Shown in pieces: positions 28,553 through 37,349 of a DNA stretch of 64,000 bases. The position numbers and the translations under genes were made by a program. A model generated the notes under the pieces. It was not told the DNA's origin and made no database searches. It was given only the letters and a program-made list of their open reading frames with translations. Numbering within the stretch: position 1 is the first letter of the stretch; each line of letters opens with the position of its first letter. The stretch lies in NCBI RefSeq assembly GCF_018070465.1, contig NZ_JAGPXT010000009.1, positions 1 to 64,000 on the forward strand, written 5' to 3'. The DNA is from Micromonospora sp. C95. GTDB taxonomy: Bacteria > Actinomycetota > Actinomycetes > Mycobacteriales > Micromonosporaceae.

Positions 28553-29512
28553 ATGGTTCCTGATGACACGGCTGGGGCGCTGGAGTGGTTGGCCTTCGAG
28601 CAGGCCGGCGTGCTCACCAGCGCGCAGGCCCGCAGCGTACTGACCGATGGGACCGTGCGCGGGTTGGTGCGGTCCGGGCGGTGGCGGGCGTTAGGTCGCG
28701 GGCTGCTGCTGACCGGCAACGGTCGGTTGGCCCGGGATCAGCAGTTGTGGGTGGCGGTGCTCGCCGCCGGAGCGGGTGCGGTGCTCGCGGGTGCCACGGC
28801 AGCCACCGAGGCGGGTGTACGCGGTCTGCGACCCGAGCCGCTGCACGTGCTCGTGCCGGCGTCCCGTCGGGCCGGGCGGACCACCCTGCGACAGTTGCCG
28901 ATCGACATGGCAGCCGTGGTGGTGCACCGGACATCGGTCCTGCCTGCCGAGCATCTCCAGGTCGGCCGTCCGCCCCGGACGACCACCGCGCGAGCCCTGG
29001 TCGACGCGGCCAGTTGGGCACCCTCGGCACGGGTGGCGCAGGAGGCGCTCGCCGCCGGCTGCCAGCAGCGGCGGGTGCTGCCGGAGGAACTGACCGCCGT
29101 GCTGGACGTGCTGCCTCGCGCGCCCCGGCGGCTGCTGATCCGGCAGACCATCGACGACATTGCCGGCGGCGCTCAGGCGCTGAGCGAGATCGACTTCGTC
29201 CGGCTCTGCCGTCGGGCCGGTCTGCCCCGGCCCGACCTGCAACAGCGGCGGACCGACGCGGCGGGCCGGACGCGCTGGTTGGACGCGTACTGGCGGGAGT
29301 GGGGGGTGCACGCGGAGATCGACGGCGCGCACCACATGGACGTAGGCCAGTGGACGGCGGACATGCGACGGCAGAACGACGTGTGGACCGCAGGGGAGCG
29401 GATCCTCCGCTTTCCCGCCTGGTTGGTCCGGGCACACCCGGAGCAGGTCGCCGACACCGTCCGCCGCGCCCTCCTGGCCGCCGGCTGGCAACCCGACGCC
29501 ACAAACCGCTGA
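28553..29512 (+). CDS. AbiEi-type N-terminus with DUF559 nuclease-like domain
   Basis: A 319-residue protein. Residues 1-60 (AFEQAGVLTSAQARSVLTDG, then LVRSGRWRALGRGLLL) form the winged-helix AbiEi-antitoxin-like domain; the middle resembles the AbiEi body; residues about 225-315 resemble DUF559, a Vsr/PD-(D/E)xK-type endonuclease domain (GRTRWLDAYWREWGVHAEID, then WTADMRRQND and ILRFPAWLVRA). The acidic residues in DAYW and EIDG are candidate catalytic ones. No toxin gene follows, so it is not an ordinary AbiE pair. Related inverted repeats lie on both sides. The start ATG 28553 lacks a clear ribosome site. Confidence 0.75.
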   Translation: MVPDDTAGALEWLAFEQAGVLTSAQARSVLTDGTVRGLVRSGRWRALGRGLLLTGNGRLARDQQLWVAVLAAGAGAVLAGATAATEAGVRGLRPEPLHVLVPASRRAGRTTLRQLPIDMAAVVVHRTSVLPAEHLQVGRPPRTTTARALVDAASWAPSARVAQEALAAGCQQRRVLPEELTAVLDVLPRAPRRLLIRQTIDDIAGGAQALSEIDFVRLCRRAGLPRPDLQQRRTDAAGRTRWLDAYWREWGVHAEIDGAHHMDVGQWTADMRRQNDVWTAGERILRFPAWLVRAHPEQVADTVRRALLAAGWQPDATNR

Positions 29513-29572
29513 GATCTTGGGAAGTTCCCGTTCGGACCTTGGGCTCACCTAACGGAAAATGTCCAAGATCTC
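29511..29572. repeat. Inverted repeat after the DUF559 gene (ATCTTGG type)
   Basis: GAGATCTTGG (from 29511, overlapping the stop codon) faces CCAAGATCTC (29563-29572); CCGTT and AACGG are also paired further in. The right arm TAACGG...TGTCCAAGATCT is a near copy of the right arm before the gene. It may also serve as a bidirectional terminator, as the next gene is convergent. Confidence 0.7.
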
Positions 29573-29595
29573 GCGACTGCCAGGCGGTGCGGGGG

Positions 29596-30564
29596 TCAGC
29601 CGCCCTGGTAGTAGCGGGCGGCGCCGGGGTGCAGGGGGATCGGGTCGGTGGTGGCGGCGGACTCACGGTCGAAGTTGCGTGCCTCGGGATGCGCCACGGC
29701 CAGGTCGGCCTGGTAGGTGAAGAGCAGTCGGGTCAGGTCGTACGCCAGGTCGTCGGGCATCTCGGCGCTGACCAGGATCACGTTGGGGACCGTCACGGTC
29801 GGGGTGCCCGAGGGGGTTTCGTAGGCGTCGGGGGGCAGCTCGGCGGTGGTGTAGACCGAGCCGTGCGTGGCGCTCAGCGGCTCGATCAGGTCCGCGACCG
29901 GCAGCAGCCGGAACCGGTTGGGCGCGTTGGTGAGCAGGTCGGCGATGCCCGGCGTGGGCAACCCACCGGAGAAGAACATCGCGTCGAGGGTGCCGCTGCG
30001 CATCCGGGCCACCGTCTCCGGCAGCGACAGGCGGGCCCGGCGTACGTCCCGCTCCGGGTCGAGGCCGGCGGCGGTGAGCAGCCGGCCGGCGATGACGTCG
30101 GTGCCGGACTTCGGCGAGCCGGTGGAGACACCCTTGCCGCGCAGCCCCGCGAGGTTGGCGATCTGCGCGTCGGCGCGGACGATCACGTGGGTGTAGTTGC
30201 TGTAGACCCGGGCCAGCGCCCGGACCGGTTGCGGGCGTCCCTCGAAGGCGCCGCGGCCGGCGGTGGCGTCCGCCGCCGTGTCGGCGAGGCTGAAAGCGAT
30301 CTCCATGTCGCCGTCGACCAGCCGGGTGATGTTCTCACCGGAGGCGCCGGTGGGTTCCGCCCGCGCCTCGTAGCCCGGCAGGTGGCGGCTGATGACGTCG
30401 GCATAGCCGCCACCCAGCTGGTAGTAGACCCCGGTGGTGTTGCCGGTGGCGAGGAAGATCCGCCCGTCGTGCCACGGCCGAGCCTCCGGGGTGCGCTCGG
30501 CACCGCAGGCGCTGACCAGCGTGACCGACAGCAGCGCCGCCACCAATCGCCACCCCCGACTCAT
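29596..30564 (-). CDS. TAXI-family solute-binding lipoprotein (second copy)
   Basis: A 322-residue TRAP-associated extracytoplasmic protein. Signal peptide with lipobox LVSACG. Family signatures: LATGNTTGVYYQLGGGYAD, GASGENITRLVDGDMEIAFSL, and GKGVSTGSPKSGTDVIAGRLLTAAGL. It is last in the kinase-roadblock-TAXI unit and its start overlaps the roadblock stop by 4 nt. There is no permease in this unit, so it could serve the TRAP permease upstream or act as a ligand sensor for the kinase. It is a clear paralogue of the TAXI protein at 33455-34474. Confidence 0.85.
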   Translation of the reverse strand: MSRGWRLVAALLSVTLVSACGAERTPEARPWHDGRIFLATGNTTGVYYQLGGGYADVISRHLPGYEARAEPTGASGENITRLVDGDMEIAFSLADTAADATAGRGAFEGRPQPVRALARVYSNYTHVIVRADAQIANLAGLRGKGVSTGSPKSGTDVIAGRLLTAAGLDPERDVRRARLSLPETVARMRSGTLDAMFFSGGLPTPGIADLLTNAPNRFRLLPVADLIEPLSATHGSVYTTAELPPDAYETPSGTPTVTVPNVILVSAEMPDDLAYDLTRLLFTYQADLAVAHPEARNFDRESAATTDPIPLHPGAARYYQGG

Positions 30565-30983
30565 GCCGGCACTCCGCCGGGGTGGTCCGCCCAGTTCCGG
30601 GCCGCCGGTTCGAGCGCCTCGGCGACCCGCTGGACCAGCGTCGCCGTCTCGTAACCGATCTGACCCAGGTCGCACCCGGCGGCGGCGAGCACGCCGAGCA
30701 GGGCGCGGTCGCCGACCGCCATCACCAGCAGTACGCCGCCGTCCATGTCCACGATCTGCTGTCGGACCCGGCCGGCGGACATCAGCCGGGCGGCGCCGAC
30801 GGTCAGGCTGGCCAGGCCGCTGATCACGGCGGCGAGCTGGTCCGCCTGGTCGGTCGAGAGGTGCGGCGAGGCCGCCAGCCGCAGCCCGTCCCCGGAGACG
30901 GCGAGGGCGTGCGACACGTCCGGTACCTGCTCGGCGAAGTTCGCCAGGAGCCAGTCGAGGCCGGGGCTGCCGTTGGGCATCAT
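30561..30983 (-). CDS. Roadblock/LC7-domain protein (kinase-associated)
   Basis: A 140-residue LC7 protein of the 'conservon' type: GLDWLLANFAEQVPDVSHALAVSGDGLRLAAS, then MDGGVLLVMAVGDRALLGVLAAAGCDLGQIGYE. Its ATG directly follows the kinase stop (TAG-ATG) and its stop overlaps the next start. In the usual conservon, DUF742 and a small GTPase gene follow; here a TAXI lipoprotein follows instead. It probably relays the kinase signal or regulates a GTPase encoded elsewhere. Confidence 0.88.
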   Translation of the reverse strand: MMPNGSPGLDWLLANFAEQVPDVSHALAVSGDGLRLAASPHLSTDQADQLAAVISGLASLTVGAARLMSAGRVRQQIVDMDGGVLLVMAVGDRALLGVLAAAGCDLGQIGYETATLVQRVAEALEPAARNWADHPGGVPA

Positions 30984-33392
30984 CTAGGGTCTCCCGTTCG
31001 TCTGCTGGTTACGTCGCATCGCGTGGGCCACCCCGGCGGAGAGGGCGGACAGCCGGGCCCGTACCACCTCGGGGTCGAGCAGGTCCGGCGCGGCCTGCGG
31101 CGGCGGCATGTCGTGCAGTTCGGACTGAAGGCCGCCACCGCGCACCCGCCGGGGCAGGCCGACCGCGGTGGGTTCCTCGGGACGGGCGGCGCCGGCCCGC
31201 CAGGGCGGCGCACCATTGGCCCCGGACGGTCCGTGCGGCGCGACGCCGACGGGCTGAACCGACGGCCGGTGGTGCGGTTGACCGGGCTGCTCGGGTGACC
31301 AGGCCGCCGCGCCGTTGCCCACCACCGGCAGCGTCAGCGTCGGGGCCCGGTGCACGTCGAGCCGGTCCGACGCGACCTCGGCCGGAGCGCCCCGCTGCCG
31401 GAACCAGGCACCGACGGCCGGGGTGGCCGGCCGGCCGATGGGGTTCGGTCGGCCGGTGAGCTGCTCCATCCGGGTCAGCAGCGACTCCGGCACGTCCACC
31501 TGGGCGACCGTCCCGGCACCGGCACTGTGCAGCCGCACCAGGATGCCGTGCCGGGCGGCCAGGTGGGCGACCACGTGCAGGCCCATGCTGCCGGCCGCCG
31601 CGCTGGACAGCGCGGCCGGGGCGCGCAGCCTCTCGTTGATCTCGGCCAGCCGGTTCTCGCCGATGCCGATGCCCTGGTCGTGCACGCGCAGGGTCAGCCC
31701 GTCGACGGTACGGCGACCGTCCACATGCACCGGCGTGTGCGGCGGGGAGTACGAGGTGGCGTTCTCCAGCAGCTCGGCCAGCAGGTGTACCAGGTTGCCG
31801 ACCGCCGAACCCTGCACACCGGCGGTGGGCACGTCGATCTCGACCCGGGCGTACTCCTCGATCTCGGAGGCGGCACCGCGCACGACGTCGGCCACCAGAT
31901 GCGGCCCGTCCTGTGCGCGTCCGGGTTCGCCACCGGCCAGGACCAGCAGGTTCTCCCCGTTTCGCCGCATCCGCGCGGCGAGGTGGTCGAGGGCGAAGAG
32001 CCGGGCCAACGCGTCCGGATCGGTCTCCTCCTGCTCGAACTCGTCGAGCAGCCGCAGCTGTCGGGTGATCAGCGTACGGATCCGGCGGGCCAGCGCCTCG
32101 ACCATCCGGGTCACGTCCATCCGCAACTCCGCCTGCGCACCGGCGAGCCGCAGCGCGGCCCGGTTGACGGTGTCGAACGCCTCGGCCACCTGGGCGATCT
32201 CGTCGCGCCCACGGCTGATCCCCGCGGTGAGCTGCGAGGCGGTGCCCTCGGCCGGAACACTGTCACCGGCCGCGATGGCGGTGATCCGCTCGGGCAGCTC
32301 CCGATGTGCCATGGTCAGCGCCGCCACCCGCAGCCGGCGCAACCGGCGGCTGGTGCGTACCGCCAGCAGCGCGGCGGTGACCAGCGAGACCAGCGCCAGG
32401 CCGGTGGTGGCGCCGCCGGTGACCAGCGCCCGTTGCCGGGCGGCGGTGGCCAGCTCGGCGGCGCGCCGGTCCAACTCGTCGGAGAGTTCCCGGCCGAGCA
32501 GGTTGAACCGGCGGATGGCACCGCTCTGGGCGACGTACCAGGCGTCACCGTCGGCGGCGAGCGCGGCCGGCTCGGTGTCGGCGTTCAACGCGCTGTCGCG
32601 CATCCGCCGCGCGGTGGAGACGTCGCTGCCGGCGATCAGCCGGGTGTACGCGTCGGTGGCACGTGCCCCGGCGATCCGGGCGAACTCGGCCTGCCGCTGC
32701 TCCTGCGCGCCGCGTAGCCGGCCCAGCCGGGCAAGTTCGCCCTTGGCCAGCTCACCCCGGGTGAAGATGGCCCGTAGCAGGTCACGTTCCAGCGACGCCA
32801 GGTGTTCCTGGGCCGCGACCGCGGCCACCTCACGGGCGCGGTTGGCCAGCTCGGGGTCGCGTAGCTGGGCGGGGAGCGCGTCGGCGACGGCGAGTAGCGA
32901 CTCCACGAGTGCCACGTAGACACCGTCGGCGGTGTCGGTGGTGAGCGCGGCGATCCGGGCCTCGTCGAGCTGGTCGAGGTGTTCGGTCACGCCATCGAGG
33001 TCGCGGCCGAGGTCCGGGACGGTACGGCGGGCGTCGGAGCTGGACGTCTGGTAGCGCTTGCCGGCCTCGTCGACCCGGAGCCGCTGCGCGTCGACCAACT
33101 GGCGGCCGGAGGTGCCGCCGCGCTGGCGCAGCGCCGCGGTCTCGCCGAGTTCCCGTTCCAGCTCGTGCACGAGCGAGACGGTGGCGGTGGCGGTACCGGC
33201 CAGCACCCGGGCCCGTTCGGCGTCGGTGGAGGCGGCCAGGGCGTCACCGGTCTGGATGGCCCCCAGCACGAGCAGGCCGGCGATGGCGATCAGGATCGGA
33301 GCGAGCAGCTGGGTACGCACCGACCAGAGCCGGCCGGTGTGACCGGACGGACGGTTGTGCCGGCGTACGCGGGCCAGCGAGGACAGCGGCAC
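30984..33392 (-). CDS. Histidine-kinase-like sensor with nitrate/nitrite-sensing-type domain
   Basis: An 802-residue membrane sensor. TM1 at about residues 30-48; a helical periplasmic NIT-type domain to about residue 310; TM2 at about 318-342; HAMP (LRRLRVAALTMAHRELPERI); a DHp-like region with LFALDHLAARMRRNGENLLVLAGG, where the family normally has its phospho-acceptor-like His; HATPase at about 500-610 (LLENATSYSPP, then DQGIGIG). The C-terminal 190 residues are Pro-rich and disordered. This is the sensor type of actinobacterial conservons, in which ATP hydrolysis is often weak. GTG 33392 follows GGGAG by 6 nt. Ligand unknown; the NIT label does not prove nitrate. Confidence 0.85.
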   Translation of the reverse strand: MPLSSLARVRRHNRPSGHTGRLWSVRTQLLAPILIAIAGLLVLGAIQTGDALAASTDAERARVLAGTATATVSLVHELERELGETAALRQRGGTSGRQLVDAQRLRVDEAGKRYQTSSSDARRTVPDLGRDLDGVTEHLDQLDEARIAALTTDTADGVYVALVESLLAVADALPAQLRDPELANRAREVAAVAAQEHLASLERDLLRAIFTRGELAKGELARLGRLRGAQEQRQAEFARIAGARATDAYTRLIAGSDVSTARRMRDSALNADTEPAALAADGDAWYVAQSGAIRRFNLLGRELSDELDRRAAELATAARQRALVTGGATTGLALVSLVTAALLAVRTSRRLRRLRVAALTMAHRELPERITAIAAGDSVPAEGTASQLTAGISRGRDEIAQVAEAFDTVNRAALRLAGAQAELRMDVTRMVEALARRIRTLITRQLRLLDEFEQEETDPDALARLFALDHLAARMRRNGENLLVLAGGEPGRAQDGPHLVADVVRGAASEIEEYARVEIDVPTAGVQGSAVGNLVHLLAELLENATSYSPPHTPVHVDGRRTVDGLTLRVHDQGIGIGENRLAEINERLRAPAALSSAAAGSMGLHVVAHLAARHGILVRLHSAGAGTVAQVDVPESLLTRMEQLTGRPNPIGRPATPAVGAWFRQRGAPAEVASDRLDVHRAPTLTLPVVGNGAAAWSPEQPGQPHHRPSVQPVGVAPHGPSGANGAPPWRAGAARPEEPTAVGLPRRVRGGGLQSELHDMPPPQAAPDLLDPEVVRARLSALSAGVAHAMRRNQQTNGRP

Positions 33393-33411
33393 GGGGGTCT
33401 CCCGAGGTAGG

Positions 33412-33449
33412 GGCGGCCGGGCCGGAGGGGAGGCGCCGGCCCGGCCGCC
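33412..33449 (-). terminator. Strong hairpin between TAXI gene and kinase gene
   Basis: A perfect 14-bp stem (GGCGGCCGGGCCGG with its complement) and 10-nt loop start 5 nt after the stop of the TAXI gene and end about 20 nt before the kinase start. It could end the transporter transcript or partly lower read-through so that the binding protein is made in excess over the kinase. Confidence 0.75.
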
Positions 33450-33454
33450 GTCGG

Positions 33455-34474
33455 TCAGCTCGCGCCGAGGTCCTGCAACGCCTTGGCCGCGCCCCGGTGC
33501 AGACCGACCGGGTCGGTCTTGCGGGCGGTGTCCAGGGCGATGCCCTTGGCAGCGGGGTTGGCCTGGGCCAGCGCGTCCTTCTTCTCGAACACGGTCCGGG
33601 TGATGGCGCAGGCCACGTTGGCGTCGAGGTCCTTGCGGACGAGCAGCACGTTCGGGACCACGATGGTCGGGGTGTCCGCCGACGTGGAGTACACGTCCCT
33701 GCCGATCGTGCCGGCCTGGTACGCGGGGTTCAGTTCGCTCATCTTAGGCAGCAACGGCGTGACGTCGATGAATTTCACCTTGTCACCGGCGGTGGTGAAC
33801 AGGTCGGTGACGCCGCCGGTGGGCAGGCCGCCGGACCAGAAGAAGCCGTCGACGGTGCCGTCCTTGACGCCCTCCACGGTCTTGGTGAGGTCGAGCCGCT
33901 GGGCCTGCACGTCCGTGGCCGGGTTCAGGCCGGCGGCCTCCAGCAGCCGGTTCGCGATGACCTCGGTGCCGGACTTGGGGGAGCCGGTCGAGATCTTCTT
34001 GCCGCGCATGTCGGCCACCGAGTTGATTCCCGAGTCGGCCCGGACGACCACCTGGGTGTAGTTGTCGTAGATCCGCGCCAGCGCCTCGACCGGCTGCGGT
34101 GCGCTGAAGCTGTCCTTGCCCTCCACCGCGTTGACGGCCGTGTCGAACAGCGAGAAGGCCACGTCGTACTGGCCACCGACGAGCTGTTCGATGTTCTGGA
34201 CCGACGCACCGGTCTCGGCCGCGGTGCCGGTCAACCGGCCGCCGGTGCTGTCGGACAGCTGCCCGGCCAGGGCGTTGCCGACCACGTAGTAGACGCCGGT
34301 GGCGTTGCCGGTGGCGATGCCCACCCGGGTGTTGTCGGCCACCTCGCAGGTGACGGCGCTCGCGGCGTCGTCCGTGGCCGCGGCGCCCTGGCGGCCTCCG
34401 CAACCGGCGGCGCCGGCGGCGACGAGGGTGAGGGCTCCCACCCCCGCCACGAGCCGCGCGTTGATCCGTCCCAC
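33455..34474 (-). CDS. TAXI-family solute-binding lipoprotein of TRAP transporter
   Basis: A 339-residue lipoprotein: signal peptide with lipobox GAAGCGG, then GIATGNATGVYYVVGNALAG, GASVQNIEQLVGGQYDVAFSL and GKKISTGSPKSGTEVIANRLLEAAGL. The GTG at 34474 follows AAGGAG by 5 nt; an in-frame ATG at 34495 overlaps the permease stop (ATGA) and could add 7 residues. It captures the substrate for the fused TRAP permease encoded just upstream. The ligand is unknown; TAXI proteins bind small acids such as glutamate or other carboxylates in the few cases studied. Confidence 0.88.
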   Translation of the reverse strand: MGRINARLVAGVGALTLVAAGAAGCGGRQGAAATDDAASAVTCEVADNTRVGIATGNATGVYYVVGNALAGQLSDSTGGRLTGTAAETGASVQNIEQLVGGQYDVAFSLFDTAVNAVEGKDSFSAPQPVEALARIYDNYTQVVVRADSGINSVADMRGKKISTGSPKSGTEVIANRLLEAAGLNPATDVQAQRLDLTKTVEGVKDGTVDGFFWSGGLPTGGVTDLFTTAGDKVKFIDVTPLLPKMSELNPAYQAGTIGRDVYSTSADTPTIVVPNVLLVRKDLDANVACAITRTVFEKKDALAQANPAAKGIALDTARKTDPVGLHRGAAKALQDLGAS

Positions 34475-34491
34475 ACTGTCTCCTTCCTGGG

Positions 34492-36744
34492 TCATGCCGG
34501 TGATCCGGCTCGCGTCCCACCGGAGGGGCCGGCGGATCCGCGACGTACGAACACGCCCACCGTCATGACGCCGGCCAGCACGGCGCCGATCGCGACGGGT
34601 ACGGGTTGCAGCCAGAGCAGCGTCAGGCCGGCGGCCACCCCGATCACCCGTTCCGGCACGCCCGCCGGGCCGACGCCGGGCAGCCAGCCGCCGGCCGCGA
34701 CGGCCAGCACCGCGACACCGAGGGCCGTGACGACGGTCGCGACGAGGATGCGTCGGGGACCGCCGATGCCGAGCAGGCCGAGTCCGGTCGGGGTGATCAC
34801 GAACGCCAGCGGGATCAGGTACGCCGGCAGCGCGTACCGCAGGGTGTGCCACATGGTCGGCACCAGCCGTCCGCCGGTGACCGCGGCGGCGGCGACGGCG
34901 GCGAGCGCGGTCGGTGGCGACACCTCGGACAGCACCGCGAAGTAGAAGACGAACATGGCGGCGGCGGGAGCGCTGACGCCGAGATCCAGCAGGGCCGGTC
35001 CGATGATCACCCAGCCGATCACGAACGACGCGGTCACCGGAACCGCCAGGCCGAGCAGGCTGAGCGCGACGGCGGCGAGCAGCGCGGTAAGCGCGAGCAC
35101 CACGGCCGGCTCGGAGCTGACTGTGCTCGCGGCGCCGACCAGCAGCGCGGCGGCCTGCGGACCGAGACCGGTCTTGGTGGTGGTGGCGGTGATGACGCCG
35201 GCCGCCGCGCAGACCACGGTGACGGCGAGGACGCCGCGTACGCCGGTGGAGAGGGCGGCGACCAGCCGGGCCGGGGTGAGCCGGTGTGCCCGGTCCAGGA
35301 AGGACAGGGCGACCGCGAGCAGGGTGGCCAGCACCACGGCCCGGGTGGCCGAGAGCCCGACGGCGAGTAGCCCGACGATGGCGAACAGGGAGGCGAAGTG
35401 GTAGCCGGAGCGGGCCAGCAGCCGCCAGGCGGAACCGGCCGCGAGGGTTGCCGGCCGCACTCCGGAGCGCCGCGCGTCGATCTCCACGGAGAGCACGATG
35501 CCGAGGTAGTAGAGGACGGTCGGCACCATCGCCCAGCCGAGCACCTGGAGGTAGGACACGCCGAGATACTCGGCGATGATGAAGGCCGCCGCGCCGAGCG
35601 TCGGTGGGGACAGGATGGCGCCCACGCCGGCGGCGGCGAGCATCCCGCCGGCCCGTTCCGCCGGGTAGCCGGCACGCCGCAGGATCGGCCAGGTCACCGC
35701 GCCGATGCTGACGGTGGTGGCCGCACCGGAGCCGGAGACGGTGCCGAGCAGGAAACCGGAGGCCACTGCGGTGCGACCGGCGGCGGTACGCGAGCGCCGG
35801 AACGCCGCCGCGGACAGGTTCACGAAGAACCGGCCGGCGCCGGACAGGTCGAGCACCGCACCGTAGATGGTGAACAGCACGATGTACGTGGCGGCCACGT
35901 CCAGCGGAGTCCCGTAGAAGCCGCTGTCGGAGTTGTAGAAGGCATCGACCAACTGCCCGAAGTCCAGCCCGGCGTGCGCCACCGCCCAGGTCTGCGGCAG
36001 CAGCCCGCCGTAGTAGCCGTAGCCGAGGAAGACCACACAGACGGCGGGCAGGATCCAGCCGGTGGTGCGCCGGCATCCCTCCAGCAGCAGGAGCAGCAGG
36101 AGGGTGCCCATCGCCACGTCCATCCCGACCAGCAGCCCCTGCCGGTCGAGGAAGGCGTCGTAGCCACTACCACCGCCGGCCAGGGCGATCGGCAGCACCG
36201 GGTAGAGGCAGCCGGCCAGCGCCGCGACGGCCAGCAGCCAGTCGACGCGGCTGGGCCCGGTCCGGCCGGTCGCGGTAGCGGTCGCGTCGGGAGTCGAGGC
36301 CGACGGCCGCCGCCCCGCGAGCACCGCCCGCAGCCGGCGCGGCAGCCGCAGGTCGGCCGGGTAGGCGAGGAAGACCAACGGGAGTACGCCGGCCAGGAAG
36401 AAGATCAGGTAGTACTTGCTGCCCTGCGCCAGCGGCCGGAACACCTGCCAGAGCGCGAGCAGGCCGATCGCCAGGGTGGCCGTGGTCAGGGCGAGGGCGA
36501 CCGGCCCGGTCAGCACCCGTCCCGGCTTCTCGTCCTCGAATCGGCCGGCGAGTTCGGCCGAATCGATCCGGCCGGGATCGATTCGGGCCGAATCGATCCC
36601 GGCCGAATCGGTCGGCAGGGCCGTCGCCTCCGCCTCCGCCACTCGGCCGTGTCCGCCGTGACGCTGCGGTCCGGAATCTTCGGTGAATCGGATAGCCGAC
36701 ACGAGGGGGGACGATACGCGAATTGACTCCGCGTTGGGGGACAT
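34492..36744 (-). CDS. TRAP transporter, fused small/large permease (TAXI type)
   Basis: A 750-residue fused DctQ-DctM permease with many membrane helices: an N-terminal 75-residue hydrophilic part, then a four-helix region from about residue 80 and the long DctM part (GSGAATTVSIGAVTWPILRRAGYPAERAGGM, then SPPTLGAAAFIIAEYLGV, then LSEVSPPTALAAVAAAA). It imports the TAXI ligand using an ion gradient. The N-terminal part holds pentapeptide repeats (xxRID/xxGID) encoded by about 15-nt DNA repeats near 36540-36612. ATG 36744 has no strong ribosome site; a later GTG may be used. A 28-nt palindrome lies 34 nt upstream. Confidence 0.88.
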   Translation of the reverse strand: MSPNAESIRVSSPLVSAIRFTEDSGPQRHGGHGRVAEAEATALPTDSAGIDSARIDPGRIDSAELAGRFEDEKPGRVLTGPVALALTTATLAIGLLALWQVFRPLAQGSKYYLIFFLAGVLPLVFLAYPADLRLPRRLRAVLAGRRPSASTPDATATATGRTGPSRVDWLLAVAALAGCLYPVLPIALAGGGSGYDAFLDRQGLLVGMDVAMGTLLLLLLLEGCRRTTGWILPAVCVVFLGYGYYGGLLPQTWAVAHAGLDFGQLVDAFYNSDSGFYGTPLDVAATYIVLFTIYGAVLDLSGAGRFFVNLSAAAFRRSRTAAGRTAVASGFLLGTVSGSGAATTVSIGAVTWPILRRAGYPAERAGGMLAAAGVGAILSPPTLGAAAFIIAEYLGVSYLQVLGWAMVPTVLYYLGIVLSVEIDARRSGVRPATLAAGSAWRLLARSGYHFASLFAIVGLLAVGLSATRAVVLATLLAVALSFLDRAHRLTPARLVAALSTGVRGVLAVTVVCAAAGVITATTTKTGLGPQAAALLVGAASTVSSEPAVVLALTALLAAVALSLLGLAVPVTASFVIGWVIIGPALLDLGVSAPAAAMFVFYFAVLSEVSPPTALAAVAAAAVTGGRLVPTMWHTLRYALPAYLIPLAFVITPTGLGLLGIGGPRRILVATVVTALGVAVLAVAAGGWLPGVGPAGVPERVIGVAAGLTLLWLQPVPVAIGAVLAGVMTVGVFVRRGSAGPSGGTRAGSPA

Positions 36745-36777
36745 TGTCGAACATCGCTTCGCTGAGTGACGTTACAT

Positions 36778-36805
36778 TTGTTCACGCCACTCGAAGTGGG
36801 AACAA
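36778..36805. promoter_or_regulatory. Palindrome before the TRAP permease gene (possible operator)
   Basis: TTGTTC and CCACT in the left half face AGTGG and GAACAA in the right half, around CGA, with a 3-nt bulge on one side. It lies 34 nt before the minus-strand permease start in the most AT-rich part of the gap, a good place for a repressor or activator. Confidence 0.45.
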
Positions 36806-37349
36806 TTAAGAATAGTGTTCATGATCTGCCCCGGACGTGCCGATGGAGCGTTGCGCGGCGCCGGGCGGCGTGACGGGCGACGCCCGTTTTGCCACATTGG
36901 CGGCCACCGTGTGACCATCCGGGTGGCAAATAAACTTACTTGGGCGGTTACTCTCCGTGCATCGAATTACGGTGGGTGTCGACCCGAGTCGCCTGGGTCG
37001 CGACGCGGTCGACGCCGTTAAGGCCGTGGCTCGGGGTGTGCGCCGAGTCGCATCGCCGGGATGTCGGCCGCTCCGGCGGGCGGTGACGGGACCATTCCCG
37101 CAGTGAACGGATTCGCCCGGCTCCCGTCGACGGGAAGCGAGTTCGATGCATTTCCCAAGAGTGAGATCGGGGTTTGCGTGCCGGCTGGTTCGACCCTCGC
37201 CCGGCGGCTTCGCCGCCGGCCGAGGTGACCGGTCGGGCGACCGGCGGCGGTCGCCTGCCGCGCGTGCCGGGTTCGGGTGGGTTACTTCCCGTCGGTGGCT
37301 GGGCATGTGTCCTCGACGATCACCGCGAGCGGAGCCGAGGGGAGGGGCG
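36806..37349. other. Long divergent intergenic region
   Basis: About 540 nt between the TRAP operon and the YihY/BrkB gene with no convincing gene; the open frame that reaches back to 37146 lacks a ribosome site and has poor coding pattern. Seen: a short stem CGGGC/GCCCG followed by TTTT (36874-36890) and an 8-nt inverted pair TTTGCCAC (36888-36895) and GTGGCAAA (36923-36930). Both could be parts of a regulatory leader. Confidence 0.4.

Noticed and set aside
28553..29512. AbiE toxin-antitoxin pair
   Set aside because: The AbiEi-like domain is present but no AbiEii nucleotidyltransferase follows; the next gene is a convergent TAXI lipoprotein.
31315..32919. 534-codon Ser/Arg-rich plus-strand frame
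   Set aside because: Antisense to the sensor kinase; composition typical of an artefact frame.
37146..37349. Upstream extension of the YihY/BrkB frame
   Set aside because: No ribosome site and no family similarity; the ATG at 37350 has GGAGGGG just before it.
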